Positions 41,962 through 50,664 are shown, counted from the stretch's first letter. The stretch is 64,000 nucleotides of DNA from Sinomonas sp. P10A9 (GCF_041022165.1 NZ_CP163302.1:3844001-3908000), one strand, 5' to 3'. Notes: generated by a model from the sequence alone, not told the origin. A program made the numbers and translations.

Positions 41962-42741
41962 GTGAAGCCGACATCCCGCGGCGAGCTGACCCCGGATCCG
42001 CGCTCGCCGATCACGAGGATCGCCCCGCCGGACTGGGCCGACCACGCCGTGCAGCACATCTGGATCGTCGAGTGGGACCTCCCGCGCGGCGTTGCCCTGC
42101 GCCAGACCGCCCTGAGCTACCCGGCGCTCAACATGGTCGCCCAGCCCGGCAGGCTCGCCGTCTACGGACCCACGACGGCGGTCTCTTTCCGGACGCTCGA
42201 GGGCCGCGGTTGGGGCGTGGGTGCCCTGCTCAGACCGGCGGCCACGCCACTCTTCACCGATCGTCCTGCGGAGTTCGCGAACTCCGAGCGCGAGATCGAC
42301 GCGCCTGCGCTGCACGCCGCCGTCACGCGTTCCATGGACTCGCCCGAGCGGGCGGCGACCCGGCACGCCGAGGCGAGCGACGCCGTCGTGCGCTGGATCG
42401 TGGAACGGATGCCAGCCGCCGATCCGAGGGGGCTCGAGGCGAACCGCATGGCCGAGCTCGCCGACTCGGAGCCCGGGCTGCTGCGGGTGCCGGACCTCGC
42501 GGCCGCGATGGGCGCGTCCGTGCGCACCCTCGAGCGGCTCGCAGCCGACTACTTCGGCCCGACACCGGCCGCGATCATGCGGCGCCGGCGGATCCAGATG
42601 GCAGCCGAACGGCTGCGCGCCGAGCCGCAGGCGCCGCTCGCCGATCTGGCAATGGAGCTCGGCTACGCCGACCAGCCGCACCTCACGCGGGACTTCCGTG
42701 CCGTGCTCGGCATGACGCCGCGCGAGTACGCGGGCCGCTGA
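41962..42741 (+). CDS. AraC family transcriptional regulator
   Basis: 259 aa. The C-terminal HTH_18 domain (about residues 165-259) contains VPDLAAAMGASVRTLERLAADYFG and the second helix pair ADLAMELGYADQPHLTRDFRAVLGMTP. The N-terminal domain is of the DUF6597 type found in one-component AraC regulators. It is divergent from the VOC gene and may control it. GTG 41962 appears leaderless. Confidence 0.84.
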   Translation: MKPTSRGELTPDPRSPITRIAPPDWADHAVQHIWIVEWDLPRGVALRQTALSYPALNMVAQPGRLAVYGPTTAVSFRTLEGRGWGVGALLRPAATPLFTDRPAEFANSEREIDAPALHAAVTRSMDSPERAATRHAEASDAVVRWIVERMPAADPRGLEANRMAELADSEPGLLRVPDLAAAMGASVRTLERLAADYFGPTPAAIMRRRRIQMAAERLRAEPQAPLADLAMELGYADQPHLTRDFRAVLGMTPREYAGR

Positions 42742-42857
42742 GAAGCGGCCGCACGCCGCACACCGAAGGTGCGGCAGGATCGCAGTTCCCGCTCCGGTGC
42801 CCCGTTCCCAGCTTCGGGAGTACAGTCGCCTCATCCAGCGTCCGGAAGGAGGCGGGC

Positions 42858-43655
42858 ATGGCCGGATCCGTGCCTGAGCTCCCGCTTCCCGGTGCTCCCC
42901 TGCTGCTGGCCACCGAGGAGGTGCGCCTCCTGTGGTCGTTCGTGCACGGCGACATCATGAGCGCACCGATGCGGACTTGGCTGCGCGCCTCGCTCGGCTT
43001 CTGTCCCCGGCACACATGGGCGTACGCGGTCGTGGAGATCGAACTGTGGGAATCGGGGGTAGGCGCGCGCGGCGGCCACCAGCCCTTCGACGTGAGCGTG
43101 CTGTACGAGGACCTCTGCCGCGAGGCCGCGTCCCGGCTCGCCCGGGGACGCGCGTGGGGCCGGCGCCCCGACGCCGCGCTCCTGCCCTCCCGCCCGTGCT
43201 ACCTGTGCACGCAGCTCGCCGCCCCCGCACGCGAGGGGCTCGCCATCGGCTACGCGAACTCGAACAGCGTGGCGCTTGCCGCCGAGGCGAACCTCGCGCG
43301 GCACACTCGGCATTGGTGCTCGGCCACGCTGGACACGTGGGAGCCGCTCGCGTGCCCGGCGTGCCTTGGACGGTTGGCGGGCGCGGACGACGGCGCGTGG
43401 CTGTGCCGCCTGCACCTCGCCGAAGCGCTCCGCGCGGGCCGCGCCGACGACGCCGACCCTGCCGCACGCCTCGCCGCCGCGGCACGTCGGCTCAACCGAC
43501 TAGCAGACCGGCTCGGCGCCTTCGCCGAGTCGATGACGGCCGCCGGGCCACCCGCCGACGCCGAGGTCGAGACGAGCTGGATCGCAGCGCTCGGGTTCTT
43601 CGCGGGCTGGCGATTCCCGGCGTACCTGGCGGGAGCTGCGGTGGGCGAGGGCTGA
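42858..43655 (+). CDS. Cys-rich protein of unknown function
   Basis: 265 aa; I do not recognise the family. Four Cys-containing motifs recur: CPRH (about 49), CYLC (about 115), CPAC with the preceding WCSA (about 152-167) and CRLH (about 180), an arrangement suggestive of two split zinc-binding knuckles. The N-terminal half has VRLLWSFVHGDIM and a long helix; the C-terminal third is helical with many Arg and Ala. ATG 42858 has AAGGAGG upstream, so it is clearly translated. It follows an AraC gene by 116 bp. No signal peptide or membrane segment is evident. Confidence 0.7.
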   Translation: MAGSVPELPLPGAPLLLATEEVRLLWSFVHGDIMSAPMRTWLRASLGFCPRHTWAYAVVEIELWESGVGARGGHQPFDVSVLYEDLCREAASRLARGRAWGRRPDAALLPSRPCYLCTQLAAPAREGLAIGYANSNSVALAAEANLARHTRHWCSATLDTWEPLACPACLGRLAGADDGAWLCRLHLAEALRAGRADDADPAARLAAAARRLNRLADRLGAFAESMTAAGPPADAEVETSWIAALGFFAGWRFPAYLAGAAVGEG

Positions 43656-43722
43656 GGAGGCCCGCGACGAATCGTGTGTCGCTCGAGTGGCCACGCCCGG
43701 CAGCTCACCACATCGATTCAGC

Positions 43723-44022
43723 TCATCCTTCGCAATCGGTGCAGTATGTCTCACCATGACGCTCGAGGGCCTTCTGGCTGCGGTGGCGCACGAGGAAGCA
43801 GGAAGCGCACACAAACTCGTTCTCCTGAACGGGCACGACCTGGATTGTCAGCTCCAAACCTGACAGATCGGCCCCGGGGAGGTCTATGCCCTCGGCCGTG
43901 TCGTTGTCGTCGAGCTCGAGGACGGCAGCCCTGGCCGCATCTCTGCCGGCCGGCTTGAGCACCTCCAGCGACTCTTCTTGTTCCTCTTCCCGATTCCTGG
44001 GCTGGTCATAGTCAACTGCCAT
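43723..44022 (-). CDS. DUF4193 family protein
   Basis: 99 aa. MAVDYDQPRNREEE at the start, the acidic middle and two CxxC pairs at the end (CASC and CTDC) are the pattern of DUF4193, a small actinobacterial zinc-ribbon-type protein of unknown function. ATG 44022 has GAAGGAGG upstream. It stands alone after the acyl-CoA ligase gene region, with no clear terminator. Confidence 0.85.
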   Translation of the reverse strand: MAVDYDQPRNREEEQEESLEVLKPAGRDAARAAVLELDDNDTAEGIDLPGADLSGLELTIQVVPVQENEFVCASCFLVRHRSQKALERHGETYCTDCEG

Positions 44023-44118
44023 TGCTCTGGGCCTCCTTCACTAAGGTGAGCGCCCGATCCTACAGCTCCCCCCGGCAGAGGTGGAAACGGGCCGACCACG
44101 AAGGAGCCGCCCGCCTCC

Positions 44119-45717
44119 TTACCCCCGGGCCGCCGCGCGGAGCTCCCGGCGCAGGATCTTGCCGGAGGAGGACTTGGGGATCGCGTCGATGAACTCGACC
44201 ACCCGGACCTTCTTGAAGGGCGCCACGCGCTCGGCCACGAACGCCATGACGTCCTCCGCCGCCAAAGAGGCCCCAGCCTGAGTGACGACGAACGCCTTCG
44301 GTACCTCCTCGCCGTCGTCCGCCTTCACCCCGATCACGGCGGCATCCGCGATCTGCGGATGCGTGAGCAACAGGGCCTCGAGCTCCGCGGGGGCGATCTG
44401 GTAGCCCTTGTACTTGATGAGCTCCTTGAGCCGATCGACGATCGTCACGACGCCTTCCGCGGTCACGGTCGCGATGTCACCGGTGCGGAGGAAGCCGTCC
44501 GGATCGATGGTCGCCGCCGTGGCGTCTGGCCGGTTGAGGTAGCCGATCATGTTCTGCGGACCCCTGACGAGAAGCTGGCCCGGGGCGCTCGCCCCTTCGG
44601 CGGGCAGCGGGATCTCCTCGTCGGTGGCCGGGTCCAGGATCTTGCACTCGGTGTTGGGGAGGGTGAACCCCACCGAGCTCACGGGGAGGCGGCCTGCCTC
44701 CGCCAGGGGCATGATGTGCGACGCGGGGCTCATCTCGGTCATACCGTAGCCCTGCATCATGACGCATCCGAGGCGGGCAGCGACCGCCGCGCCGAGGTCA
44801 GCATCCAGTGGCGCCGCACCAGAGAACGTCACGCGCACGCTCGAGAGGTCGTACTGGTCCACGAGCGGGTGTTTCGCCAGGGCCACCGCGATGGGCGGGG
44901 CGATGAACAGATAGGTGCAGCGATGTTCCTGCGTGATGCGCAGGAACTCGGCCAGATCGAACTTGGGCATCGTCACGAGCCGGGCGCGGTTGAGAAAAGC
45001 CGCGTTGACCAGCATCGTCAGGCCGTAGATGTGGAAGAACGGCAGTACGGCCAGGAGCGTGTCCTCTTCCGTGACCCCGAGCAGCGGACGGCCTTGTGCC
45101 ACGTTCGCCACGAGGTTGTAGTGGCTGAGCATGACGCCCTTCGGCGTGCCGGACGTCCCGGACGAGTACGGCAGTACGGCCACCGCGTGCGGATCGACCT
45201 GCACGTCCGGCGCGGGCAGCCCGGCGGCCAGCGCCTCCACCAGCGCGGGGTGGGCGGCCCCGGACGGCGAGGGGCCGCCGTCGAGCACCACGATCCGCTC
45301 CGGCGGGATCCCCGCCGCAGCGGCGGCCGGCTCCGCCCGATCCAGGAAGGGCGAGATGGTGAACAGCCAGGAGGCGCTGGCATCGATGAGCTGCTTGGCG
45401 ATCTCCTCGCCCGTGTAGAGGGAGTTGACGGTCGTGACGACGGCGCCGGCTCGCAGGATCCCGTGGAAGACGACGGGGAACGCCGGCACGTTGGGGCACA
45501 GGATCGCGAGCGTCACGCCGGGGCCGACTCCCTGCCCCGCGAGCCAGCCCGCGAGGGCATTGATGCGCCCGATGAGCTCGCGGTAGGTGGTGGTGGCCCC
45601 GCTCACGCCGTCCACGATCGCCACCCGGTTCAGATCCTCCTCGGCGATCCCGCCGAACAGGCACTCATAGAGAGTGGACTCGGGGATCTCGACATCGGGG
45701 TATGGGCTCGTGAACAT
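44119..45717 (-). CDS. Acyl-CoA synthetase, 4-coumarate-CoA ligase-like (ANL superfamily)
   Basis: 532 aa. The AMP-binding motif YSSGTSGTPKGVMLSH, the A5 motif GYGMTEMSP, the TGD motif of FLRTGDIATV, the hinge VDRLKELIKYKGYQ and the C-terminal catalytic Lys in PKSSSGKILRREL are all present. It activates a carboxylic acid to the acyl-CoA through an acyl-AMP. The sequence resembles 4CL-type ligases for aromatic or medium-chain acids. I chose ATG 45717 because AAGGAG lies eight bases upstream; the frame continues into the operator region. Divergent from hipB. Confidence 0.87.
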   Translation of the reverse strand: MFTSPYPDVEIPESTLYECLFGGIAEEDLNRVAIVDGVSGATTTYRELIGRINALAGWLAGQGVGPGVTLAILCPNVPAFPVVFHGILRAGAVVTTVNSLYTGEEIAKQLIDASASWLFTISPFLDRAEPAAAAAGIPPERIVVLDGGPSPSGAAHPALVEALAAGLPAPDVQVDPHAVAVLPYSSGTSGTPKGVMLSHYNLVANVAQGRPLLGVTEEDTLLAVLPFFHIYGLTMLVNAAFLNRARLVTMPKFDLAEFLRITQEHRCTYLFIAPPIAVALAKHPLVDQYDLSSVRVTFSGAAPLDADLGAAVAARLGCVMMQGYGMTEMSPASHIMPLAEAGRLPVSSVGFTLPNTECKILDPATDEEIPLPAEGASAPGQLLVRGPQNMIGYLNRPDATAATIDPDGFLRTGDIATVTAEGVVTIVDRLKELIKYKGYQIAPAELEALLLTHPQIADAAVIGVKADDGEEVPKAFVVTQAGASLAAEDVMAFVAERVAPFKKVRVVEFIDAIPKSSSGKILRRELRAAARG

Positions 45718-45919
45718 GCGGGGTCTCCTTCGAATCTGCGCGCACGACGACGGGGACGCACCGTTGTGAGCCATGGTCCGGTAGGCGCGGGGCGGGGGCA
45801 AGGGGTCCAGCCGATTGTTACCTGCCGGTAATCGAGGGCAGGGGCCCTCATGAGCACGCACCGGCGACCGCCAACCGATGCGCCGAGTAGCACTGGCCGA
45901 TTGAGTCTGCCCAAGCGAC

Positions 45920-46056
45920 CCGCAGAATCCTGCCGTTCTTGGCCAGCGGCGGTCCCGATGGGCATCGCAACCTGCGAATCGGCAGAATCTTGCCGAATTG
46001 CGCGAAAACGCCGGACAATGGTGCCAAAGGACTACCCAATCGGCAGGATTCTGCCG
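45920..46056. promoter_or_regulatory. Three phased hipBA operators in the 362-bp gap 45718-46079
   Basis: Three 16-bp palindromes of the form CGGCAG-N4-CTGCCG lie at 45920-45935 (one arm mismatch), 45980-45995 (one mismatch) and 46041-46056 (perfect). Their spacing of 60 and 61 bp places them on the same DNA face, about six turns apart. They precede hipB and fit cooperative autorepression by HipB or HipBA. The rest of the gap, nearest the ligase gene, shows nothing else. Confidence 0.72.
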
Positions 46057-46079
46057 TTCTGAAAGCACAGGGAGATCGC

Positions 46080-46292
46080 GTGGACAACTCGGCGGGGGCA
46101 GCGGTGCGGGCCACGGGTGCGGCCATCCGCACCGCGCGCAAGGAGGCCGGCATCACGCAGACAACCCTTGCGGAGCTCGCTGGCCTCTCGGAGCGCACCG
46201 TCCGGGACATCGAGGGCGGCTCACCGAGCCCGAGCATCGGGTCCGTCGCCGCGGCCGCCGCGGCCGTGGGACTCACGCTGGGGGCCAGCTGA
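46080..46292 (+). CDS. hipB: HipB-like antitoxin, helix-turn-helix protein
   Basis: 70 aa XRE-type DNA-binding protein: IRTARKEAGITQTTLAELAGLSERTVRDIEGG is a clear HTH_3 domain (about residues 13-45). It should repress the operon by binding the phased palindromes upstream and neutralise HipA. GTG 46080 has GGGAG six bases upstream; the frame is open further up but would run through the operators. Its stop overlaps the hipA start by one base (TGATG). Confidence 0.83.
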   Translation: MDNSAGAAVRATGAAIRTARKEAGITQTTLAELAGLSERTVRDIEGGSPSPSIGSVAAAAAAVGLTLGAS

Positions 46293-47476
46293 TGTCGCAC
46301 GACTTCTCGGCCCTGCGCTTCGTCACCGAGGCCGACGTCTACAAGGGCGGGACCCTCGCCGGTCGACTCTGGCGCGACGAGAGGGCCAGGATCCATTTCG
46401 CGTATCGCGAGGAGTACATCGGCTCAGGCGGACGGCCCGTGGCGCGCACCCTCCCCGTAGGACCCGAGGCGGTGGGGCCTCTCCACGGGCTGCCGGCGTT
46501 CTTCGCGGGCCTCCTCCCGGAGGGCCACCGGCTGACGGTGCTGCGCTCGGCAGCCAAGACGAGCCTCGACGACGAGCTCACCCTCCTGCTCGCCGTCGGC
46601 TCCGAAGTGCCGGGCGACGTACAGGTGGTGCCGGCGCGAACCCTCCCCGCCGAGCCGCAGCCGCTCGCCGACCTCGACCACGAGGCGGTCGACTTCTCGA
46701 CCCTCGCCGACGCGCTCGACTTGCACGGCCTGCCCGGAGTGCAGGACAAGGTCAGCGCCTCGATGCTCTCCGCGCCCGTCGCCTCGGCCGGGCACCGCTG
46801 GATCCTCAAGCTCGATCCGCCCGACACCCCACACCTCGTGCTCAATGAGGCGCTCCATCTGGCCGCAGCACGCGGGCTGAGGGTCCCGGTGGCGTCCGCC
46901 CACGTGGTCCGCGACACCCACGGAGCGCCAGGGCTTCTCGTCTCCCGCTTCGATCGGGTGAAGGACGACGGCGCGTGGCGTCGTCTCGAGCTCGAAGACG
47001 GGGCACAGCTCCTGGGTGTCCTGCCGGCCGCGAAGTACTCGGTCGCCGCGGAGGAGCTCGTCGCTGGAGTGGCCAGCGTGTGCCGAGCCCCGGCGGTTGC
47101 CGTGAGGAACCTCTATCTCCAGTTCCTCTTCGCGTGGCTCACGGGCAACGGCGACCTGCACGCGAAGAACGTGGCGGTCCTGACCGACGGGCGCGGGCAC
47201 GCGGCCGTGGCCCCGATGTTCGATCTCCCGAGCACCGTTCTCTATGGCGACATGACGATGGCGCTGCCGATCGCGGGCCGCACGAGAGGGATCCGGGAGC
47301 GGCACTGGGCCGAGTTCGCCGACGCGGTCGGCCTGCCCGCCAAGGCCGCCGCATCCGCGCGGACCCTCGCGCTCGGGGCCGCCGCGCGCGCGGATCTGAG
47401 CGAGCTGCCGTTCGCGGGCTCGCCCCTCAACCGGGCGCTCCGGGAGCTCCGGCAGCGGCGGTCCGAGCTCGAGTGA
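46292..47476 (+). CDS. hipA: HipA-like serine/threonine kinase toxin
   Basis: 394 aa. HipA_N domain (about 10-110) and kinase-like HipA_C domain. Catalytic elements are intact: LPGVQDKVSAS loop (about 147-158), ATP-binding Lys173 in ILKLD, NEALHLAAARG, catalytic Asp288 in GNGDLHAKN and metal-binding Asp311 in FDLPST. E. coli HipA phosphorylates glutamyl-tRNA synthetase and causes persistence; the target here is not known. ATG 46292 overlaps the hipB stop. Tandem repeats start 12 bp after its stop. Confidence 0.86.
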   Translation: MSHDFSALRFVTEADVYKGGTLAGRLWRDERARIHFAYREEYIGSGGRPVARTLPVGPEAVGPLHGLPAFFAGLLPEGHRLTVLRSAAKTSLDDELTLLLAVGSEVPGDVQVVPARTLPAEPQPLADLDHEAVDFSTLADALDLHGLPGVQDKVSASMLSAPVASAGHRWILKLDPPDTPHLVLNEALHLAAARGLRVPVASAHVVRDTHGAPGLLVSRFDRVKDDGAWRRLELEDGAQLLGVLPAAKYSVAAEELVAGVASVCRAPAVAVRNLYLQFLFAWLTGNGDLHAKNVAVLTDGRGHAAVAPMFDLPSTVLYGDMTMALPIAGRTRGIRERHWAEFADAVGLPAKAAASARTLALGAAARADLSELPFAGSPLNRALRELRQRRSELE

Positions 47477-47488
47477 ACGCACCGGGCT

Positions 47489-47598
47489 CCGCCAGAGACC
47501 CCGCATCGCCCCGCCAGAGACCCCACATTGCTCCGCCAGAGACCCCACAACGGCCTGCCAGAGACCCCACAACGGCCTGCCAGAGACCCCGCAACGCC
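47489..47598. repeat. Five tandem copies of a 22-bp unit, then a 13-bp repeat
   Basis: Five consecutive 22-bp units, each built on CYGCCAGAGACCCCRCAWYG, occupy 47489-47598 with no gaps. From 47613 to 47650 a second repeat, TCGCGGGCAGGGA, occurs twice perfectly and once degraded. They lie between the convergent hipA and WYL genes. Since there are no spacers it is not a CRISPR array. Confidence 0.85.
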
Positions 47599-47656
47599 GG
47601 GGGGACACCTTGTCGCGGGCAGGGATCGCGGGCAGGGATCGCGGGCGGGCGCGCTG

Positions 47657-48601
47657 CTACGCCCCTGCTGCCGTCAGCCTCTCCGCGAGCTCGCGCATGG
47701 CCTCGCGCAGCTCGGGCGGCTCGATCACCGTCACAGGCCAGCCGAGTCGCACCACGTGGTAGGCGACGTAGTCGAGATTGTCGGCACCTGCCGTGAGGAT
47801 CGAGGCCTCGCCGTCGGGCTCCACGACCGCCATCGTCGGGGGGACGCGCTCGGCGACCTGGTGGGCCGGAGCATGGATGCGGACCTTTGCAACGAACTGG
47901 TAGGGCGCTTGGGTGATGGAGGACTGGACGTATTCGACGGCGTCCGGGGCGTCCCGCGGCTTGAACCGCCACCCGGTGCCCCGGGCGGCCACCATCCGGT
48001 CGAGTCGGAACGTGCGCCAGTCCTCGCGGTCGAGGTCCCAGGCCATGAGGTACCAGCGCCGTGCTGCAGCCACGAGCCGGTAGGGCTCCACCCGCCGTTC
48101 GGAGCGCTCTCCGCCGGGCTTGGTGTAGTCGAACGTTGCCCGCTCGGGGGTTCGGATGGCGCGGGCGAGGGCCACGAGGATGTCGGCGTCGACCGGGGTG
48201 ACCGGACCGTCAAGGCTCACGGTCGCGTCGATGACGCCTTTGACCTCGCTGCGCAGGCGCGCGGGCAGCACCTGGTCGAGCTTGGCGAGTGAGCGGACGG
48301 CCGCCTCGCCCAGCCCCGTGACCGTGCCGCCGGCGGCGAGGCGCAGGCTGACGGCGACGGCAACCGCCTCCTCGTCGTCGAGCAGGAGCGGTGGAAGCGC
48401 CTTGCCTGCACCCAGCTGGTACCCGCCACCCGTGCCGTGCTCGGCGCGCACGGGGTAGCCGAGCTCGCGCAGGCGCTCGACGTCGCGGCGGATGCTGCGC
48501 GTCGTCACTCCAAGCCGCTCGGCCAGCTCCGCACCCGTCCACACCGGGCGCGACTGCAGCAGGTTGAGGAGGCTCAGCACGCGCTGGGTTGTGTCGTTCA
48601 C
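47657..48601 (-). CDS. WYL domain transcriptional regulator (YafY type)
   Basis: 314 aa. An HTH_11 domain (about 1-60, WTGAELAERLGVTTRSIRRDVERLRELGYPV) precedes a WYL domain (about 140-215, with PYRLVAAARRWYLMAWD) and the WCX C-terminal extension. WYL regulators sense ligands or nucleic acids. A perfect 21-bp palindrome 22 bp upstream of its start is the probable autoregulatory site. Convergent with hipA across the tandem repeats. Confidence 0.86.
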   Translation of the reverse strand: MNDTTQRVLSLLNLLQSRPVWTGAELAERLGVTTRSIRRDVERLRELGYPVRAEHGTGGGYQLGAGKALPPLLLDDEEAVAVAVSLRLAAGGTVTGLGEAAVRSLAKLDQVLPARLRSEVKGVIDATVSLDGPVTPVDADILVALARAIRTPERATFDYTKPGGERSERRVEPYRLVAAARRWYLMAWDLDREDWRTFRLDRMVAARGTGWRFKPRDAPDAVEYVQSSITQAPYQFVAKVRIHAPAHQVAERVPPTMAVVEPDGEASILTAGADNLDYVAYHVVRLGWPVTVIEPPELREAMRELAERLTAAGA

Positions 48602-48622
48602 CCCTCCATCATGACTCAGGAT

Positions 48623-48643
48623 TGCGGACAGGTCCTGTCCGCA
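48623..48643. promoter_or_regulatory. 21-bp perfect palindrome upstream of the WYL gene
   Basis: Arms TGCGGACAGG and CCTGTCCGCA around a single T. It lies between the WYL gene start and the next unit in the 396-bp gap 48602-48997, probably an operator for the WYL regulator. Confidence 0.6.
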
Positions 48644-48683
48644 GGAACGGATCTTCGGACACTACTCTTGCGCCCACGAAAGT

Positions 48684-48720
48684 CGCGATATATCTTGATT
48701 TTCAAACACGATATATCGCG
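48684..48720. repeat. 11-bp inverted repeat CGCGATATATC...GATATATCGCG
   Basis: Perfect arms 48684-48694 and 48710-48720, centres 26 bp apart, AT-rich against the local background. Sequences of this sort are known as PadR-type binding sites; no padR gene is in the window. The remaining gap to 48997 has no convincing gene, only an ORF extension with poor codon use. Confidence 0.55.
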
Positions 48721-48997
48721 TCTAGACAGAGGACCGATCCTGTCCTAGCGGAAGACGAGACTGGATCTGGGACAGCAGAACGAAAGGTTGAAGGCCATGG
48801 CATCACGTGGGGTTGCGCGCCGGGTAGACCGCGAGCGCACCACAACTGCACGCACCAGCACAGCACGCTCCAGCACCGCCCTAACCAGCACAGGGGGAAT
48901 CCACCCAGGACACGCGCCTGCGCTGCTGGCCGGCGCGGTGCTGCCCGGGGCCGAACACGCGGCGGCGGGAAACCTCGAGCACAAGGGACGGCACACG

Positions 48998-49342
48998 ATG
49001 AGCACCGCCGCCGCAACAGCAACAGTGCGTGCATCTGCACGTGGACCCATAAGGGCGGACGTCCCTGTGCCCAGGCTGACGGGGGCCCAGCTCGACGCGT
49101 TCGAGGAACGCGTCGAGCGCGAAGTGAGCGCCATCGAGGCCGCGCGCGCCGATGAGGCCGCGTCTTACGGCGCCGTGCCTCGCGGCGCAGTGTCTCGAGG
49201 ACCCGAGGCGAGCTGGCTGCGGCGGGCGGCGGGCGCCGTCGTGCGCGGATGGCGCTCTGCCGCCGAACGGGAAGCTGGCCTCGACGCCGAGCGGGACGAG
49301 GTGCGCCGCCGGCTCCTCATGGACCAGTCGCGCCTCTGGTGA
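48998..49342 (+). CDS. Small charged protein of unknown function
   Basis: 114 aa; family not recognised. The N-terminus is Ala/Thr-rich, then LTGAQLDAFEERVEREVSAIE suggests a helix, and the C-terminus is Arg-rich (WLRRAAGAVVRGWRSAAERE...). From 48998 on, third codon positions are strongly G/C, whereas the in-frame extension back to ATG 48797 has mixed third positions; I therefore prefer ATG 48998, with AAGGGA nine bases upstream. A 201-bp untranslated or decayed stretch precedes it. No signal peptide or membrane segment. Confidence 0.5.
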   Translation: MSTAAATATVRASARGPIRADVPVPRLTGAQLDAFEERVEREVSAIEAARADEAASYGAVPRGAVSRGPEASWLRRAAGAVVRGWRSAAEREAGLDAERDEVRRRLLMDQSRLW

Positions 49343-49360
49343 CCCTGCGGGAAGCCCGCG

Positions 49361-50581
49361 CTACGGACGCGTGAGCAGGAGGCTCACGTTGTGGCCGCCG
49401 AATCCGAACGAATTGGAGACTGCGGCTTCGACGCGGGCCTGACGCGGGGCATCGGTCACGACATCGAGGTCGATCGCCGGGTCGAGCTTCTCGAGGTTGC
49501 GGGTCGCGGGAATGACGCCCGACTCGAGCGTGAGCGCGGTCAGGATCGCCTCGACGGCGCCCGCCGCTCCGACGAGGTGGCCGAGGGCGCCCTTGGGCGC
49601 CGTCACGGCCACGTGCTCGCCGAGGGCCTCGCGGACGGCGAGCGCCTCGCTCACGTCGCCCACCGTGGTCGCCGTGGCATGGGCGTTGACGTGCTGGACG
49701 TCCGCGGCCGCCAGTCCGGCCTTCGCGAGGGCCTTGCGGATGGCCTTGATCTGGCCGACCCCCTCCGGGTCCGTTCCGGTGATGTGGAACGCGTCCGCCG
49801 TGACGCCGTAGCCGGCGAGGACCGCACGGATCCTCGCTCCGCGCGCGCGGGCGTGGTCGGCCCGCTCGAGGATGACGATGCCGGCGCCCTCGCCGAGGAC
49901 AAATCCAGTCCGGTTCACGTCGAACGGGCGGGAGGCGGCCTCCGGGTTCCCCGGATCCTTCGAGAGGGCACCGATCTGGGCGAACCCGGCGATCGTCAGG
50001 GGCGTGATGGCGGCCTCGGCGCCGCCGGCGATCACGATATCCGCCTCCCCGCACTCGATGAGCCGTGCAGCCTGGACAAGCGCCTCGGCGCCCGAGGCGC
50101 AAGCGGACGTGGGCGCGCACGCCGCCGCCCGGGCCCCGAACTCGATGCTCACCTGGGCTGCGGCCGCGTTGGCCATGAGCATGGGAACTGTGCGCGGGGA
50201 GACGCGGCGCGGGCCGGAGCGCTCGAGGACGTCATCCTGGCCGAGGAGCGTCAGGACGCCGCCGATGCCCGTCCCGATCACGACGGCGAGCCGGTCGCCG
50301 TCGACATCCGGCGACCCGGCGTCGGCCCACGCCTCGCGAGCCGCGATCACCGCGGCCTGTTGGCTGCGGTCGAGGCGACGGGCCTGAACCGGGGGCATGG
50401 CGGACTCGGGCTCGACCGCGAGGGTCGCCGCGATGTGCACGGGCAGAGCGTCGAACCCCTCGCCGCGGAGCGATCGCACGCCCGAGCGCAGCGCAAGCAT
50501 GCCGTCCCAGAGTTCCGGGACGGTGCCCCCGAGGGGCGTCGTCGCACCCATTCCCGTGATGACGACCGCTGTCTGGGCCAC
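49361..50581 (-). CDS. fabF: Beta-ketoacyl-ACP synthase II (KAS II)
   Basis: 406 aa thiolase-fold condensing enzyme. Cys161 in TSACASGAEAL is the nucleophile, and the two catalytic histidines are in VNAHATATTVGD and GALGHLVGAAG. It extends acyl-ACP with malonyl-ACP. GTG 50581 has GGAGGA four bases upstream; the longer frame would run through the operators. It lacks other fab genes around it, and is divergent from a TetR gene with two palindromes between, so it is probably a regulated accessory copy rather than the housekeeping enzyme. Confidence 0.86.
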   Translation of the reverse strand: MAQTAVVITGMGATTPLGGTVPELWDGMLALRSGVRSLRGEGFDALPVHIAATLAVEPESAMPPVQARRLDRSQQAAVIAAREAWADAGSPDVDGDRLAVVIGTGIGGVLTLLGQDDVLERSGPRRVSPRTVPMLMANAAAAQVSIEFGARAAACAPTSACASGAEALVQAARLIECGEADIVIAGGAEAAITPLTIAGFAQIGALSKDPGNPEAASRPFDVNRTGFVLGEGAGIVILERADHARARGARIRAVLAGYGVTADAFHITGTDPEGVGQIKAIRKALAKAGLAAADVQHVNAHATATTVGDVSEALAVREALGEHVAVTAPKGALGHLVGAAGAVEAILTALTLESGVIPATRNLEKLDPAIDLDVVTDAPRQARVEAAVSNSFGFGGHNVSLLLTRP

Positions 50582-50615
50582 AGTTCCTCCGATCAGACCA
50601 AGGACCCGACCGCAT

Positions 50616-50657
50616 TTGTATGCGATACAAGAAGAACTCAGTTTGTACAGCATACAA
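50616..50657. promoter_or_regulatory. Twin palindromes between fabF and tetR
   Basis: TTGTATGCGATACAA (50616-50630, perfect 6+3+6 arms) and TTGTACAGCATACAA (50643-50657, one mismatch) lie 27 bp apart. The second overlaps the -10 TACAAT (50653-50658) of the TetR gene, so autorepression and control of the divergent fabF are likely. Confidence 0.68.
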
Positions 50658-50664
50658 TTCCTCC

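Noticed and set aside
47489..47598. CRISPR array
   Set aside because: The 22-bp units are directly adjacent with no spacers, and no cas gene is present.
48797..48997. N-terminal extension of the small gene at 48998
   Set aside because: Third codon positions are not biased toward G/C here and the composition is Thr/Ser/Ala repeats; the internal ATG is better supported.
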